Shown: in pieces, positions 9,696 through 17,463 of the stretch | How positions within the stretch are numbered: the first letter of the stretch is position 1 | How the letters are laid out: each line of letters opens with the position of its first letter | Assembly (NCBI GenBank): GCA_947446865.1 | Contig: CANFHX010000005.1 | Span: forward strand, 62,001 to 126,000 | Length of the DNA stretch: 64,000 bases | Reading direction: 5' to 3' | Source of the DNA: Flavobacteriaceae bacterium | GTDB taxonomy: Bacteria > Bacteroidota > Bacteroidia > Flavobacteriales > Flavobacteriaceae | Position numbers and translations under genes: made by a program | Notes under the pieces: model-generated | What the model saw: only the letters and a program-made list of their open reading frames with translations | Told to the model about the DNA's origin: nothing | Databases searched by the model: none

Positions 9696-11411
9696 TTAGT
9701 GTTTGATAATAATTTTTTTGGTTAAACTTGTATTTTCGTCTATTCTTAAAAAGTAAATTCCATCCGGAATTTTGGAAGTATCTAATTCATTCGATTCCAA
9801 TCGAAGTATCGTTTGACCAAGAATAGTGGTTAATTCAAATTGGTGATTCGTAGTAGCATCTGAAAAATAAATAGTCAATTTATCGTTGGCAGGATTTGGA
9901 TAAACATTAATTTTCGAATCCGCAGAAGCAACTTCATTGGATTGTAATAAACAGGCGCCAACCGTATAGGAATACCCAATTTCTCCATTAGTATGTCCGG
10001 CAGATCCTGTAGTTCCTGGGATATACGATTTTACATAATCCACAGAAACACAATCGGAAGTAACGTTAACTTTGACATGTCCAGTTCCATCTAAAATTAC
10101 ATTGGTATAGGCATCGGCATTTGCAGCATAACCAAAAGTATAAGTGGCATCACTTGGCATCGGAACTTCTTGATAAACTACGCCATTTAATTGCTCTTTA
10201 GCAAATAAATGATCGTGTCCTTGAAAGAAAATATCTACACCGGTATCTTCAAATACTTTTTGAATTGGTTTCCCCCAACCCGGACGGTATTGGTCAAATT
10301 TGTACTGATTTCCTTGCATTCCTCCCCATTCATAACCAGTAGCCCATGCAGTACCACCTCTTCCTTGTCCTCTTGAATGGTGTGCAAAAACAAATTTGTG
10401 TGTAGCAGTACTATTTTCTAATACTCCTCGCATCCATTGGTATTGTGATTGTCCTAAAGTCCAATCCCAATTATTAGGTTTTGAACCATCTGCAGGAGTT
10501 GCTCCCGGGAATATTTCGGTTCTATATACATCTAAAACCACAAAAAGCGCATCTCCCCAAGTCCAAGAATAGTAATTTTCAGGCATCCCGATGCCAAAAC
10601 CTTCAATTGTACCGTTTCCAGAATAAAAACTATTCGGAAAAGGATTAGGGTAATAATATTTTCGCCATTGTGTTCCCCAAACTCCAATGCCATTTGGTGC
10701 TGCAGGTAATGGGTTTGTTGCTGTAGTGTATATTCCATTTACATTAAGGTAATAGTCGTTCTCACCTTCGTGATTTCCTAAACAAACATAAAAAGGTACC
10801 GACGGGCAAATCGCTCCAAGATATTGTCTGTAATTTTTATGTAAAACATCCATGTCATTACTAGTCGTTACAGTAGGAGCGTGGTCATCGCCAAATATAT
10901 CTCCTAAGGATAGCATAAAATCTGGATTTTCGGATGCTTCATTGGCAAGGGTAGTTTGGTACATCGCAACATTAGAATAACCACTATATAAATGTTCATC
11001 GGCTTCTACAGTAAATGTAAAGGAACTTCCCGGAGTTCGTTGGGTTTGAAAATGATACTCTGGAGTAACCGAATAAGTTGCTGCTCCAACCAACTTATAT
11101 TGCATTCGATAAAAATATTTTGTGTTTGGAACTAATCCGTTTAAATCTATTTCATCAGGAACATTTAATGTATTGTTGTATACCATGGTAGTGTTAGTAT
11201 ACGTGTCCGATTGCATTCCATATTCCAAATAGTATTGCATATTTTGATCAAATAAAATACTTGCGGTAATAGATGAATTAGTAGGTCTTCCTAAAATAAT
11301 GGATTTTTCTTGGGCTTGTAGATTTGGATTAGCAAATAAAATAAGAAGCAATAAAAGCAACTGTTTAAGTTTACTTTCAGAAAAATAAAATAAAAAGTAA
11401 TTATCTTCCAT
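9696..11411 (-). CDS. Secreted metallophosphoesterase, purple acid phosphatase-like, T9SS tail (paralogue)
   Basis: It has the same plan as the downstream gene: signal peptide near residues 15-34, Fn3-like domain with EIDLNGLVPNTKYFYRM, and a calcineurin-like domain with D138-E-H140, SLGDIFGDDH, GNHEGEND, FAHH and GHDHLF. The T9SS tail begins at VYPNPANDKL. It is the promoter-proximal gene of the six-gene minus-strand run. The annotated start leaves a 14-residue charged leader before the hydrophobic core, so an internal start is possible. Metal ligands appear intact, so it should be catalytically competent. The two diverged copies side by side suggest specialisation on different phosphoesters. 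Confidence 0.88.
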   Translation of the reverse strand: MEDNYFLFYFSESKLKQLLLLLLILFANPNLQAQEKSIILGRPTNSSITASILFDQNMQYYLEYGMQSDTYTNTTMVYNNTLNVPDEIDLNGLVPNTKYFYRMQYKLVGAATYSVTPEYHFQTQRTPGSSFTFTVEADEHLYSGYSNVAMYQTTLANEASENPDFMLSLGDIFGDDHAPTVTTSNDMDVLHKNYRQYLGAICPSVPFYVCLGNHEGENDYYLNVNGIYTTATNPLPAAPNGIGVWGTQWRKYYYPNPFPNSFYSGNGTIEGFGIGMPENYYSWTWGDALFVVLDVYRTEIFPGATPADGSKPNNWDWTLGQSQYQWMRGVLENSTATHKFVFAHHSRGQGRGGTAWATGYEWGGMQGNQYKFDQYRPGWGKPIQKVFEDTGVDIFFQGHDHLFAKEQLNGVVYQEVPMPSDATYTFGYAANADAYTNVILDGTGHVKVNVTSDCVSVDYVKSYIPGTTGSAGHTNGEIGYSYTVGACLLQSNEVASADSKINVYPNPANDKLTIYFSDATTNHQFELTTILGQTILRLESNELDTSKIPDGIYFLRIDENTSLTKKIIIKH

Positions 11412-11492
11412 AGTCTATTGGATATTTGGTAGTTAAAAAAACAATTAATTTGTTAGACTTTAAAATTCTAAATAGGTTTAATTAGTTTCAAT

Positions 11493-11530
11493 AAAAAATC
11501 CTTCAAAATATAAATTATTTTGAAGGATTC
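11493..11530 (-). terminator. Intrinsic terminator downstream of trxB
   Basis: A perfect 13-bp inverted repeat (ATCCTTCAAAATA at 11498-11510 and its complement at 11516-11528) has a 5-nt loop. It is followed on the minus strand by a run of U residues (complement of 11493-11498). It lies 29 bp past the trxB stop codon and before the phosphatase operon. Confidence 0.8.
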
Positions 11531-11558
11531 TTTTGTTGAAAATTATGTAAAGAAAAAA

Positions 11559-12506
11559 TTACTCTTTGCTTGCCAAATATCTTTCTGCATCTAAAGCAGC
11601 CATACAACCAGTTCCTGCAGCAGTAATTGCTTGGCGGTACACGTGATCGGCGGCATCACCACCTACAAATACTCCAGCAACATTGGTCTTAGAAGTTCCA
11701 GGAATGCTTACTATATATCCTGTTTCGTCTAGGGTGATAAAGTCTTTGAAAATATCGGTATTAGGTTTATGTCCAATTGCTACGAAAAACCCAGTTGCAG
11801 GAATTTCATTGGTTTCCCCAGAAGTTCTATTTTTAACACGAACAGCAGTTACCACTTGTCCGTCTCCTAATACTTCGTCTGTTTCGGTATTCAATAATAT
11901 TTCAATATTTTCTGTTTTTCTAACGCGCTCTGCCATGATTTTAGAAGCTCTAAATTGCTCACTTCGTACCAGCATAGTAACTTTTTTACAAAGCTTAGAA
12001 AGATAATGTGCTTCCTCACAAGCCGAATCTCCAGCTCCAACAATTACTACTTCTTGATTTCTGTAGAAAAAACCATCGCAAACAGCACATGCCGAAACAC
12101 CACCGCCTGTTTTTAAATAATGTTGTTCAGAATCTAAACCCAAATATTTTGCGGAAGCACCAGTAGAAATAATCACTGTTTCGCAATGCAATTCTTTAGT
12201 GTCATTAATCCAAACTTTATGTATAGGTCCTGAAAAGTCTACCTTAGTAGCCCATCCATCCCGAACATCGGTACCAAAACGTTGTGCTTGTAGTTGTAAA
12301 TTGATCATCATTTCGGGACCAGTAATTCCTTCAGGATTTCCAGGCCAGTTTTCTACCTCATTGGTTGTTGTTAATTGTCCACCAGGCTGTGTGCCTTGGT
12401 ACAAAACCGGATTCATATTGGCTCTTGAAGCATATATTGCAGCGGTATAACCAGCAGGACCAGAGCCTATAATAAGACATTTTATTTTTTCAATTGTTTC
12501 AGACAT
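11559..12506 (-). CDS. trxB: Thioredoxin-disulfide reductase
   Basis: This FAD flavoenzyme transfers electrons from NADPH to thioredoxin in the cytoplasm. Visible are the FAD-binding GSGPAGYTAAIYASRA near the N terminus, the redox CAVCDG near residues 136-141, the NADPH-binding VVIVGAGDSACEEA, and the C-terminal FAD motif GVFVGGDAAD. With the start at MSETIEK (ATG at 12504-12506) the protein is 315 aa, the usual family length. The open frame extends upstream to 12725, but that extension runs backwards through the tRNA-Pro gene and is not real. A -7 element on the minus strand (CAAAGGTA at 12528-12535, read as TACCTTTG) supports the short form. Confidence 0.96.
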   Translation of the reverse strand: MSETIEKIKCLIIGSGPAGYTAAIYASRANMNPVLYQGTQPGGQLTTTNEVENWPGNPEGITGPEMMINLQLQAQRFGTDVRDGWATKVDFSGPIHKVWINDTKELHCETVIISTGASAKYLGLDSEQHYLKTGGGVSACAVCDGFFYRNQEVVIVGAGDSACEEAHYLSKLCKKVTMLVRSEQFRASKIMAERVRKTENIEILLNTETDEVLGDGQVVTAVRVKNRTSGETNEIPATGFFVAIGHKPNTDIFKDFITLDETGYIVSIPGTSKTNVAGVFVGGDAADHVYRQAITAAGTGCMAALDAERYLASKE

Positions 12507-12615
12507 AACTTGATTTATTAATAAACGCAAAGGTAAGTTTTTATTGAAATATATTCCTAAAAATGCGATTAGAAATAGTACTGTAAAATAAATTAAATTA
12601 ATAAGAGAAAACATT

Positions 12616-12645
12616 TTGAGAACCGATATATTGTGTCTATATTTG
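12616..12645 (+). promoter_or_regulatory. Bacteroidota sigma-70-type promoter of tRNA-Pro
   Basis: TTG at 12616-12618 and TATATTTG at 12638-12645 are separated by 19 bp. This matches the Bacteroidota consensus (TTG near -33, TAnnTTTG near -7). Transcription would begin around 12650, just before the mature tRNA end at 12656. Confidence 0.8.
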
Positions 12646-12655
12646 CACTCGCTTT

Positions 12656-12730
12656 CGGGGTGTAGCGTAGCCCGGTTATCGCGCCTGCTTTGGGAGCAGG
12701 AGGCCGCAGGTTCGAATCCTGCCACCCCGA
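12656..12730 (+). tRNA. tRNA-Pro (anticodon TGG)
   Basis: A complete cloverleaf can be drawn. The acceptor stem CGGGGTG (12656-12662) pairs with CACCCCG (12723-12729). The anticodon stem CCTGC/GCAGG encloses the loop TTTGGGA, giving anticodon TGG. The T-arm has GGTTCGAATCC. The discriminator is A12730 and CCA is not encoded. An upstream promoter and a downstream terminator make it a single-gene unit. It is divergent from trxB. Confidence 0.97.
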
Positions 12731-12731
12731 C

Positions 12732-12766
12732 AAAAGTCTTTTCATTTTTTATGAAAAGACTTTTTC
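12732..12766 (+). terminator. Intrinsic terminator after tRNA-Pro
   Basis: AAAAGTCTTTTCAT (12732-12745) pairs with ATGAAAAGACTTTT (12751-12764) around a 5-T loop, and a T run follows. It starts one base after the tRNA. Confidence 0.8.
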
Positions 12767-12950
12767 ATTTGTATAAAGATTCTAAGAGAAAATTTATTGT
12801 GTGGGCTTAGTCGTTAATGGAATTCATTTAAATATAAAAGAGCTTTAGCAAATGAATATTTTACACTTTACATTGGGTATGACATTGTAAATGTCCATTT
12901 TTATTATCCTTGGATTGAAAAATTAGAAAAGTTGTAATTTTTCTATAATT

Positions 12951-13160
12951 GAAATTTTCAGTCTAAAAGACTCAATTTTCATAGTTGGAACTGAAATTTG
13001 AGTCTTTTAGACTGAAATTTGAGTCTTTTAGACTGAAAATTGAGACTAATAGACTGAAAATTGAGTCTTTTAGACTCAATTTTCAATAAAAAAGAGTGAA
13101 ATTTCAGTCTTTGAAACTGAATTTTCACTCTTTGAGTCTCAATTTTGAGATATTGAGTCT
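12951..13160. repeat. 21-bp tandem repeat array with flanking inverted variants
   Basis: Four head-to-tail 21-bp units lie at 12990-13010, 13011-13031, 13032-13052 and 13053-13073. The first two are identical, and each is built from ACTGAAATTTGA plus GTCTTTTAG. The junctions make the small palindrome AGTCTTTTAGACT. On both sides (12951-12981 and 13074-13160) are diverged copies in inverted orientation. The array fills most of the 384-bp gap between the tRNA terminator and the 157-aa gene. The rest of the gap (about 12786-12950) shows nothing I can name. Since 21 bp is seven codons, one frame on each strand stays open across the units, but no plausible start or context makes it a gene. Confidence 0.85.
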
Positions 13161-13169
13161 AAAAATTAA

Positions 13170-13643
13170 TTATTGTGTTTTCTTTTTATAAGTACCTCTT
13201 GCAAAACGCTGGCTTAGGTCTTCATAAATAGATTTAGCAGTAGGAATACCTCTGTAATGTGCTTCTTTAATCTGCCCGTAATACAGCAAAGCTCCTTGAA
13301 GCGCTTCCGATCCTGCAAGCATCATAGTATCGTCGGCATCTGTTGCCAGTTGGGTGGATAAGTTTACAATAGCTTTTAGTTGCGAAACTACTACAGCGTC
13401 TTTTTCAAATTCCTCTTTATCCATGTAAGCAGGAACAAACTCCGGATTAGTAATTACATACTCTTTAGTTTTTTCAACAGTAGCTACTGTTTTGTCTCCC
13501 AATTTAAAAAGCTTATGACGTTCATCAGCTGTTAGACCTTGTAAGTAAGGCTCCAATTGGTGTTTGCAATCTTGCAGTTTTGCTACTACATCATTGATTA
13601 CGTCTTGCGGAATCTTGATGCTAATTTGATTTTGTGTACTCAT
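13170..13643 (-). CDS. Conserved hypothetical protein (157 aa)
   Basis: This is a soluble, mostly alpha-helical protein without signal peptide or membrane segment. It is rich in Lys, Glu, Asp and Ala (for example DDTMMLAGSEALQGALLYYGQI near residues 103-124) and ends in a basic tail (GTYKKKTQ). I recognise no enzyme motif. Codon use and a clear start (MSTQNQISIKIPQ) suggest a real gene. It is transcribed toward the 21-bp repeat array, which begins within 10 bp of its stop codon. The repeats could act in its 3' untranslated region. Function is unknown. Confidence 0.75.
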   Translation of the reverse strand: MSTQNQISIKIPQDVINDVVAKLQDCKHQLEPYLQGLTADERHKLFKLGDKTVATVEKTKEYVITNPEFVPAYMDKEEFEKDAVVVSQLKAIVNLSTQLATDADDTMMLAGSEALQGALLYYGQIKEAHYRGIPTAKSIYEDLSQRFARGTYKKKTQ

Positions 13644-13771
13644 AATACAAAAAAATTAAGGTTAATAAAAAAACGATTTTTAATCGTTTCTATATTAAAT
13701 TTAAAAAACTTAAAATAATTTAACAAACTATTTATGTTTTTTTTAGGACTAAAAGAGTGGAAGTAGGGTGT

Positions 13772-13812
13772 AAAAAAAAAAGAGCTTTAGAAATTTCTAA
13801 AGCTCTTTTTAT
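13772..13812 (-). terminator. Intrinsic terminator of the rsmB-endonuclease unit
   Basis: A perfect 26-bp palindrome (13781-13806; AGAGCTTTAGAAA and its complement) is flanked by A/T runs on both sides, so it can act in both directions. On the minus strand it lies 22 bp beyond the endonuclease stop codon. Confidence 0.8.
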
Positions 13813-13828
13813 ATAGGATAATTTCCGT

Positions 13829-14926
13829 TTAGTTGATACTAACTTTCTTAGTTAACGATTGGTTGTTGGAACTTAATTTAAGGAAGTAAAATCCTTGAGG
13901 TAAATTTTCTAAAGTATAAGTAGTATTGTTGAAAATTGGATTTTTAACTTCCAATAATAATTGGCCATTAAGGTTGAATAATTGAATAGAATCTATTGCA
14001 ATAGTTGTACTTATAGTAATTTTATGATCGGTACTTGGGTTAGGAAAAACCGCTATTGAAGCACTTTCTATAGAATTCACGCTTAAAGCATTACATGCGT
14101 TTATCCAAATTTGACATACATATTCTGGATGGTCAATAAACGGATTACGGTTTCCTTGAACTGCATAAATCGCATTGTTTCTGTTGATTTCTTTTTGACT
14201 AACCGGATCTTGATTGTTCCAAATTAATAATTGATTTAAAAACCAAGGTTCAAATACATTGTCATTACTTCCGTCTAATACGGTGTCACCGCTTCCTGTA
14301 GAATCTAGGGTTTGCCAACTCCCTATTACATTTTCATAACAAGTTGCCATATAAAAATAATTACGAGCTATATCTCCTTTAAATTCATCTGCAGGTTCCA
14401 AAACTTTTAAAGAAGAAGTATAATTTGGTGTAATACAATTACCAATTTTACTACCGTTACTAGAGGTGTAGGTTGGTGTTCCAACCATTCCATAGGCTAA
14501 ACTTCCACGTTTACCATTGTCAAATTTATCGGCAGGCATTACATGAAACGCATCCGAATACATCGAAGTACCAGAAACTCCACCAAACCAGCTTTTAGGA
14601 AAGGTATGTTCTTTATTAAATCGTTGACATTCTGCTGTTCCCAATAAACCATCGTCTTGATTTCCACCATTGGCTACTGTTCCAAAAATAAAATTACAAG
14701 TCGAATAAATATCCCAAACAGATCCATCCGGTCTTGCATCCGAAGTTGGATATAAATTCCATAATCCAGAACTATAAATTAAGGTGGTATGTGGACTTAT
14801 TTTATTGAATAGTTGTGTTTTTAATGTAAAACCAGTTCCAGTAGCAGTACTATAATAACCAGTTGGGATTTGTGCAAAACCAATAGTTATCGATAATAGT
14901 AAAAGTAAAGAATATATTTTTTTCAT
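13829..14926 (-). CDS. Secreted endonuclease I family nuclease with T9SS tail
   Basis: This predicted extracellular DNase or RNase has a signal peptide (MKKIYSLLLLLSITIGFAQ) followed by an endonuclease I domain (about residues 35-270). Family markers are RFNKEHTFPKSWFGG, the DAFHVMPADKFDNGKRGS stretch and a Cys pair (CQIWINAC). The His in NKEHTFP and the Asn/Asp-rich stretch are the expected beta-beta-alpha metal active site. The last ~75 residues are a T9SS sorting domain (VFPNPSTDHK). Secreted nucleases of this type are common in Flavobacteriaceae, probably for nutrient release from extracellular DNA. It starts 9 bp after the RsmB-like stop codon and likely shares its transcript. Confidence 0.9.
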   Translation of the reverse strand: MKKIYSLLLLLSITIGFAQIPTGYYSTATGTGFTLKTQLFNKISPHTTLIYSSGLWNLYPTSDARPDGSVWDIYSTCNFIFGTVANGGNQDDGLLGTAECQRFNKEHTFPKSWFGGVSGTSMYSDAFHVMPADKFDNGKRGSLAYGMVGTPTYTSSNGSKIGNCITPNYTSSLKVLEPADEFKGDIARNYFYMATCYENVIGSWQTLDSTGSGDTVLDGSNDNVFEPWFLNQLLIWNNQDPVSQKEINRNNAIYAVQGNRNPFIDHPEYVCQIWINACNALSVNSIESASIAVFPNPSTDHKITISTTIAIDSIQLFNLNGQLLLEVKNPIFNNTTYTLENLPQGFYFLKLSSNNQSLTKKVSIN

Positions 14927-14935
14927 ATTTAATTT

Positions 14936-16150
14936 TTATAATTTACGTTCTAAAAGTGCCATATAAAACCCATCAAAACCAGATTGGGATGCCAATACTT
15001 TAGAATCTTTAATAAAGGTAAAACTTTTTCCAATTTCGGTATTCAAGAATTTCTTAATTTGTTCTTGATTTTCAGAAGGAAGAATAGAACAAGTGGCATA
15101 CACTAGTTTACCACCTGGTTTTACAATTTTAGAATAACTTTCTAAAACTTCACTTTGTATTTTTCGGATGTTATCAATAAATTCTGGTTGTAATTTCCAT
15201 TTAGCATCGGGGTTTCTTTTTAGAACTCCCAATCCGCTACAAGGCGCATCAATTAATACTCTATCGGCTTTTTCATACAGTTTTTTAATAACTTTCGTAG
15301 AGTCGATTATTCGATATTCAATATTGAAAGCCCCATTTCTTTTGGCACGAAGTTTCAATTGTTTTAATTTACTTTCGTATAAATCCATGGCAATTAACTG
15401 CCCTTTGTTTTCCATTAAGGACGCCATGTGTAAGGTTTTTCCGCCAGCACCCGCACAAGTATCTACTACTCGCATTCCGGGTTGTACATCAAGAAACGCT
15501 GCAACCAATTGCGAAGAAGCATCTTGCACTTCAAACAATCCTTGTTTAAAAGCATCGGTCATGAAAACGTTAGCACGTTCTTTAAGCACTAAAGCATCCG
15601 GTTGGTTGGGTAAGAATTCGGTTTCGATATTCAAATCCATTAAAATGGCATGCAATTTTTCTCTAGTAGTATTTAAAGTATTTACTCTTAATATTACCTG
15701 TGCTTGCTTGTTTTGCGCCGCAATTTCTTTAGTCCAAAGTTCTTCCCCTAATTCTTTTGCACCTAGTTCATCCATCCAATCGGGAATGGATTCGCGCATT
15801 TTTCTAACTTTAGATAATTCGTCAAATTTACCTTTAATTTTACGTTCCGGCGTTCCTTCCAATTGTCTCCAATCGGGAATAGGATAGCCACGTAAAACAG
15901 CCCATACGGCAAACATTCGCCAAATATCTTCCCGATTATAAGGTTCTTTAACTTCGGCAATTTCGGCGTAAAGTCGCTTCCAACGAACTACTTCGTAGAT
16001 GGTTTCGGCAACAAATTTTCTGTCAGAACTTCCCCAACGTTTGTCTTTTTTCAAAGCGCGTGCAACCACTTTATCAGCGTATTCACTTTCGTTAAAAATA
16101 GCATTTAGGGAATCAATTGTAGTATAAACTAAATTTCGGTGTAATCTCAT
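14936..16150 (-). CDS. rsmB: RsmB/NOP-family rRNA (cytosine-5) methyltransferase
   Basis: This cytoplasmic SAM-dependent enzyme methylates C5 of a cytosine in RNA. The N-terminal ~140 residues resemble the NusB-like region of RsmB. The catalytic domain has the SAM motif VVDTCAGAGGKTLH, then VLIDAPCSGLGVLKRNPDAKW and YATCSILPSENQEQ, whose two Cys are the catalytic and release cysteines of this family. At 404 aa it matches Bacteroidota orthologues of RsmB (16S C967). The precise target position is inferred from family membership. A minus-strand -7-like element (CAAAGATA, 16203-16210) lies about 50 bp upstream. Confidence 0.88.
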   Translation of the reverse strand: MRLHRNLVYTTIDSLNAIFNESEYADKVVARALKKDKRWGSSDRKFVAETIYEVVRWKRLYAEIAEVKEPYNREDIWRMFAVWAVLRGYPIPDWRQLEGTPERKIKGKFDELSKVRKMRESIPDWMDELGAKELGEELWTKEIAAQNKQAQVILRVNTLNTTREKLHAILMDLNIETEFLPNQPDALVLKERANVFMTDAFKQGLFEVQDASSQLVAAFLDVQPGMRVVDTCAGAGGKTLHMASLMENKGQLIAMDLYESKLKQLKLRAKRNGAFNIEYRIIDSTKVIKKLYEKADRVLIDAPCSGLGVLKRNPDAKWKLQPEFIDNIRKIQSEVLESYSKIVKPGGKLVYATCSILPSENQEQIKKFLNTEIGKSFTFIKDSKVLASQSGFDGFYMALLERKL

Positions 16151-16353
16151 GGTATAAAAAAATAACTTCGTTCGATCCGGACATTGTCTTAGAATCAGCC
16201 TGCAAAGATATTGCTTTTTTATAGAAACTAAGAAGTATTCTTAAAAACCTTGATGTGTTGTAGGTTAATTCAATACGAATTATTTAATTTTTAATTTTTT
16301 TTTTAAAAGATAAATATTTTAGGAAATTTATTTCACACTTTTAAAAAAATATA

Positions 16354-16361
16354 TAGTTTTG
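16354..16361 (+). promoter_or_regulatory. Possible -7 promoter element for the T9SS protein at 16470
   Basis: TAGTTTTG matches TAnnTTTG, but no TTG lies at the right distance upstream. A start near 16368 would give a leader of about 100 nt. The rest of the 319-bp gap 16151-16469 is A/T-rich and shows only the rsmB upstream region. Confidence 0.35.
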
Positions 16362-16469
16362 CATAACTATTTTATACGTGACTGTTTTATAGTAGAATAC
16401 GCCTCAAATATTTAAATTAAACCTACCGAAATTATGGCTAACAACTATTAATTTTTTAATTTATTTATT

Positions 16470-17384
16470 ATGAAAAAAACATTATTTTTTTGCATCCTAT
16501 TCTCTAGTTTAGGATTTTCTCAACAGGTTTTAAAAAGAATTACGCAAGCATCCTCTTACACAGAAGTTGAGTTTTTTGTGCTTCGAAATGGTGCCTCAAG
16601 TGGCAATGTACTAGGTAGTAATAGTTTTGATACTTTTCTTAGTTCTTTGTACGGCTCCGTCAAACTTTATGATAATCAATATATTTATGAGGGTGTTGTA
16701 ACTTTAGGCGATTATACAACAATTGCCCCCACTGCAGTTTGTAATGGTACTTTTTTAGTTTCTTCTTCAAGGGCTGATTTTATTCCAAGTTTTAGTAATT
16801 CATTTAATGTAAATAATCCTATTGTTTTACCCGTTACAATTGATACTAATAATTATAGAGAATTAGCACAAGGTACTAATGTAGACCTTCTCTATACACG
16901 TCTTAAAATAGCAAAAGTACTTTTACCAAATTACGATCCCGTTCCTACAGGAACTTGGATAACTGTTTCTTCAAGAGAAGGGGTTGATGCAGTAACTGAT
17001 CAAGTTGTTGTTCCTAGTAAAAGGTTAGGTTTTCGATTTGACGGTACCGATTGGGTTTTGCAAACTACGGATTGGTTAAATGTTCCGTTGGACGTTTTAC
17101 AAGACGTTTGTGATCTTTTAAGTAATCCTGCCTTTGGAAGTTTAGAATCTTCAATTTCTATTGCACCAAACCCAAGTAAAAATTTCATTACTATTCAAAA
17201 TAAAGCAAATGCAGATGGAAATTTTGAATATCAAATTATAGACATTACCGGTAGAATTATAACTAACGGTAAGTCCGTTTTTAATGAGAATATAAATACC
17301 GAAAGCTTATCTAACGGAAATTATATTATTAAAATTAGTAATGAAAATAACGAAGTAGCATTTAAAAAATTTATAAAAATTTAA
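16470..17384 (+). CDS. Secreted T9SS protein of unknown function (304 aa)
   Basis: The signal peptide is MKKTLFFCILFSSLGFSQ. A beta-rich, Ser/Thr/Val-rich central domain (about residues 20-225) has no motif I recognise; it holds two Cys only near VCNGTF and DVCDLLS. The C-terminal ~75 residues are a T9SS type A sorting domain (IAPNPSKNFITIQ to FKKFIKI), so the protein should be moved to the cell surface or medium. It is a single-gene unit facing kup, with a shared bidirectional terminator downstream. Function is unknown. Confidence 0.82.
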   Translation: MKKTLFFCILFSSLGFSQQVLKRITQASSYTEVEFFVLRNGASSGNVLGSNSFDTFLSSLYGSVKLYDNQYIYEGVVTLGDYTTIAPTAVCNGTFLVSSSRADFIPSFSNSFNVNNPIVLPVTIDTNNYRELAQGTNVDLLYTRLKIAKVLLPNYDPVPTGTWITVSSREGVDAVTDQVVVPSKRLGFRFDGTDWVLQTTDWLNVPLDVLQDVCDLLSNPAFGSLESSISIAPNPSKNFITIQNKANADGNFEYQIIDITGRIITNGKSVFNENINTESLSNGNYIIKISNENNEVAFKKFIKI

Positions 17385-17403
17385 TAATATAAATTTTTCT
17401 AAC

Positions 17404-17446
17404 TAAAAAAAAGCAAGATTCTGAATTCAGTATCTTGCTTTTTTAT
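17404..17446. terminator. Bidirectional intrinsic terminator between T9SS gene and kup
   Basis: AAGCAAGAT (17411-17419) pairs with ATCTTGCTT (17432-17440), with the palindromic TGAATTCA in the loop. An A run lies on the left and a T run on the right, so it can end both convergent transcripts. Confidence 0.85.
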
Positions 17447-17463
17447 TATAATTTAAAATAAAA

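Noticed and set aside
11559..12725. 388-aa version of TrxB
   Set aside because: The extra 73 residues (MAGFEPAASCSQSRRDN...) are the reverse reading of the tRNA-Pro gene and its upstream region; the 315-aa form has the normal family start.
12616..12810. 64-aa open frame on the plus strand
   Set aside because: It runs through the tRNA-Pro gene and its terminator, so it is not a protein gene.
12990..13073. CRISPR array
   Set aside because: Units are 21 bp and directly joined with no spacers, and no cas genes are in the window.
15168..15887. 239-aa plus-strand frame
   Set aside because: It is antisense to the conserved methyltransferase domain of the RsmB-like gene and has no recognisable domain.
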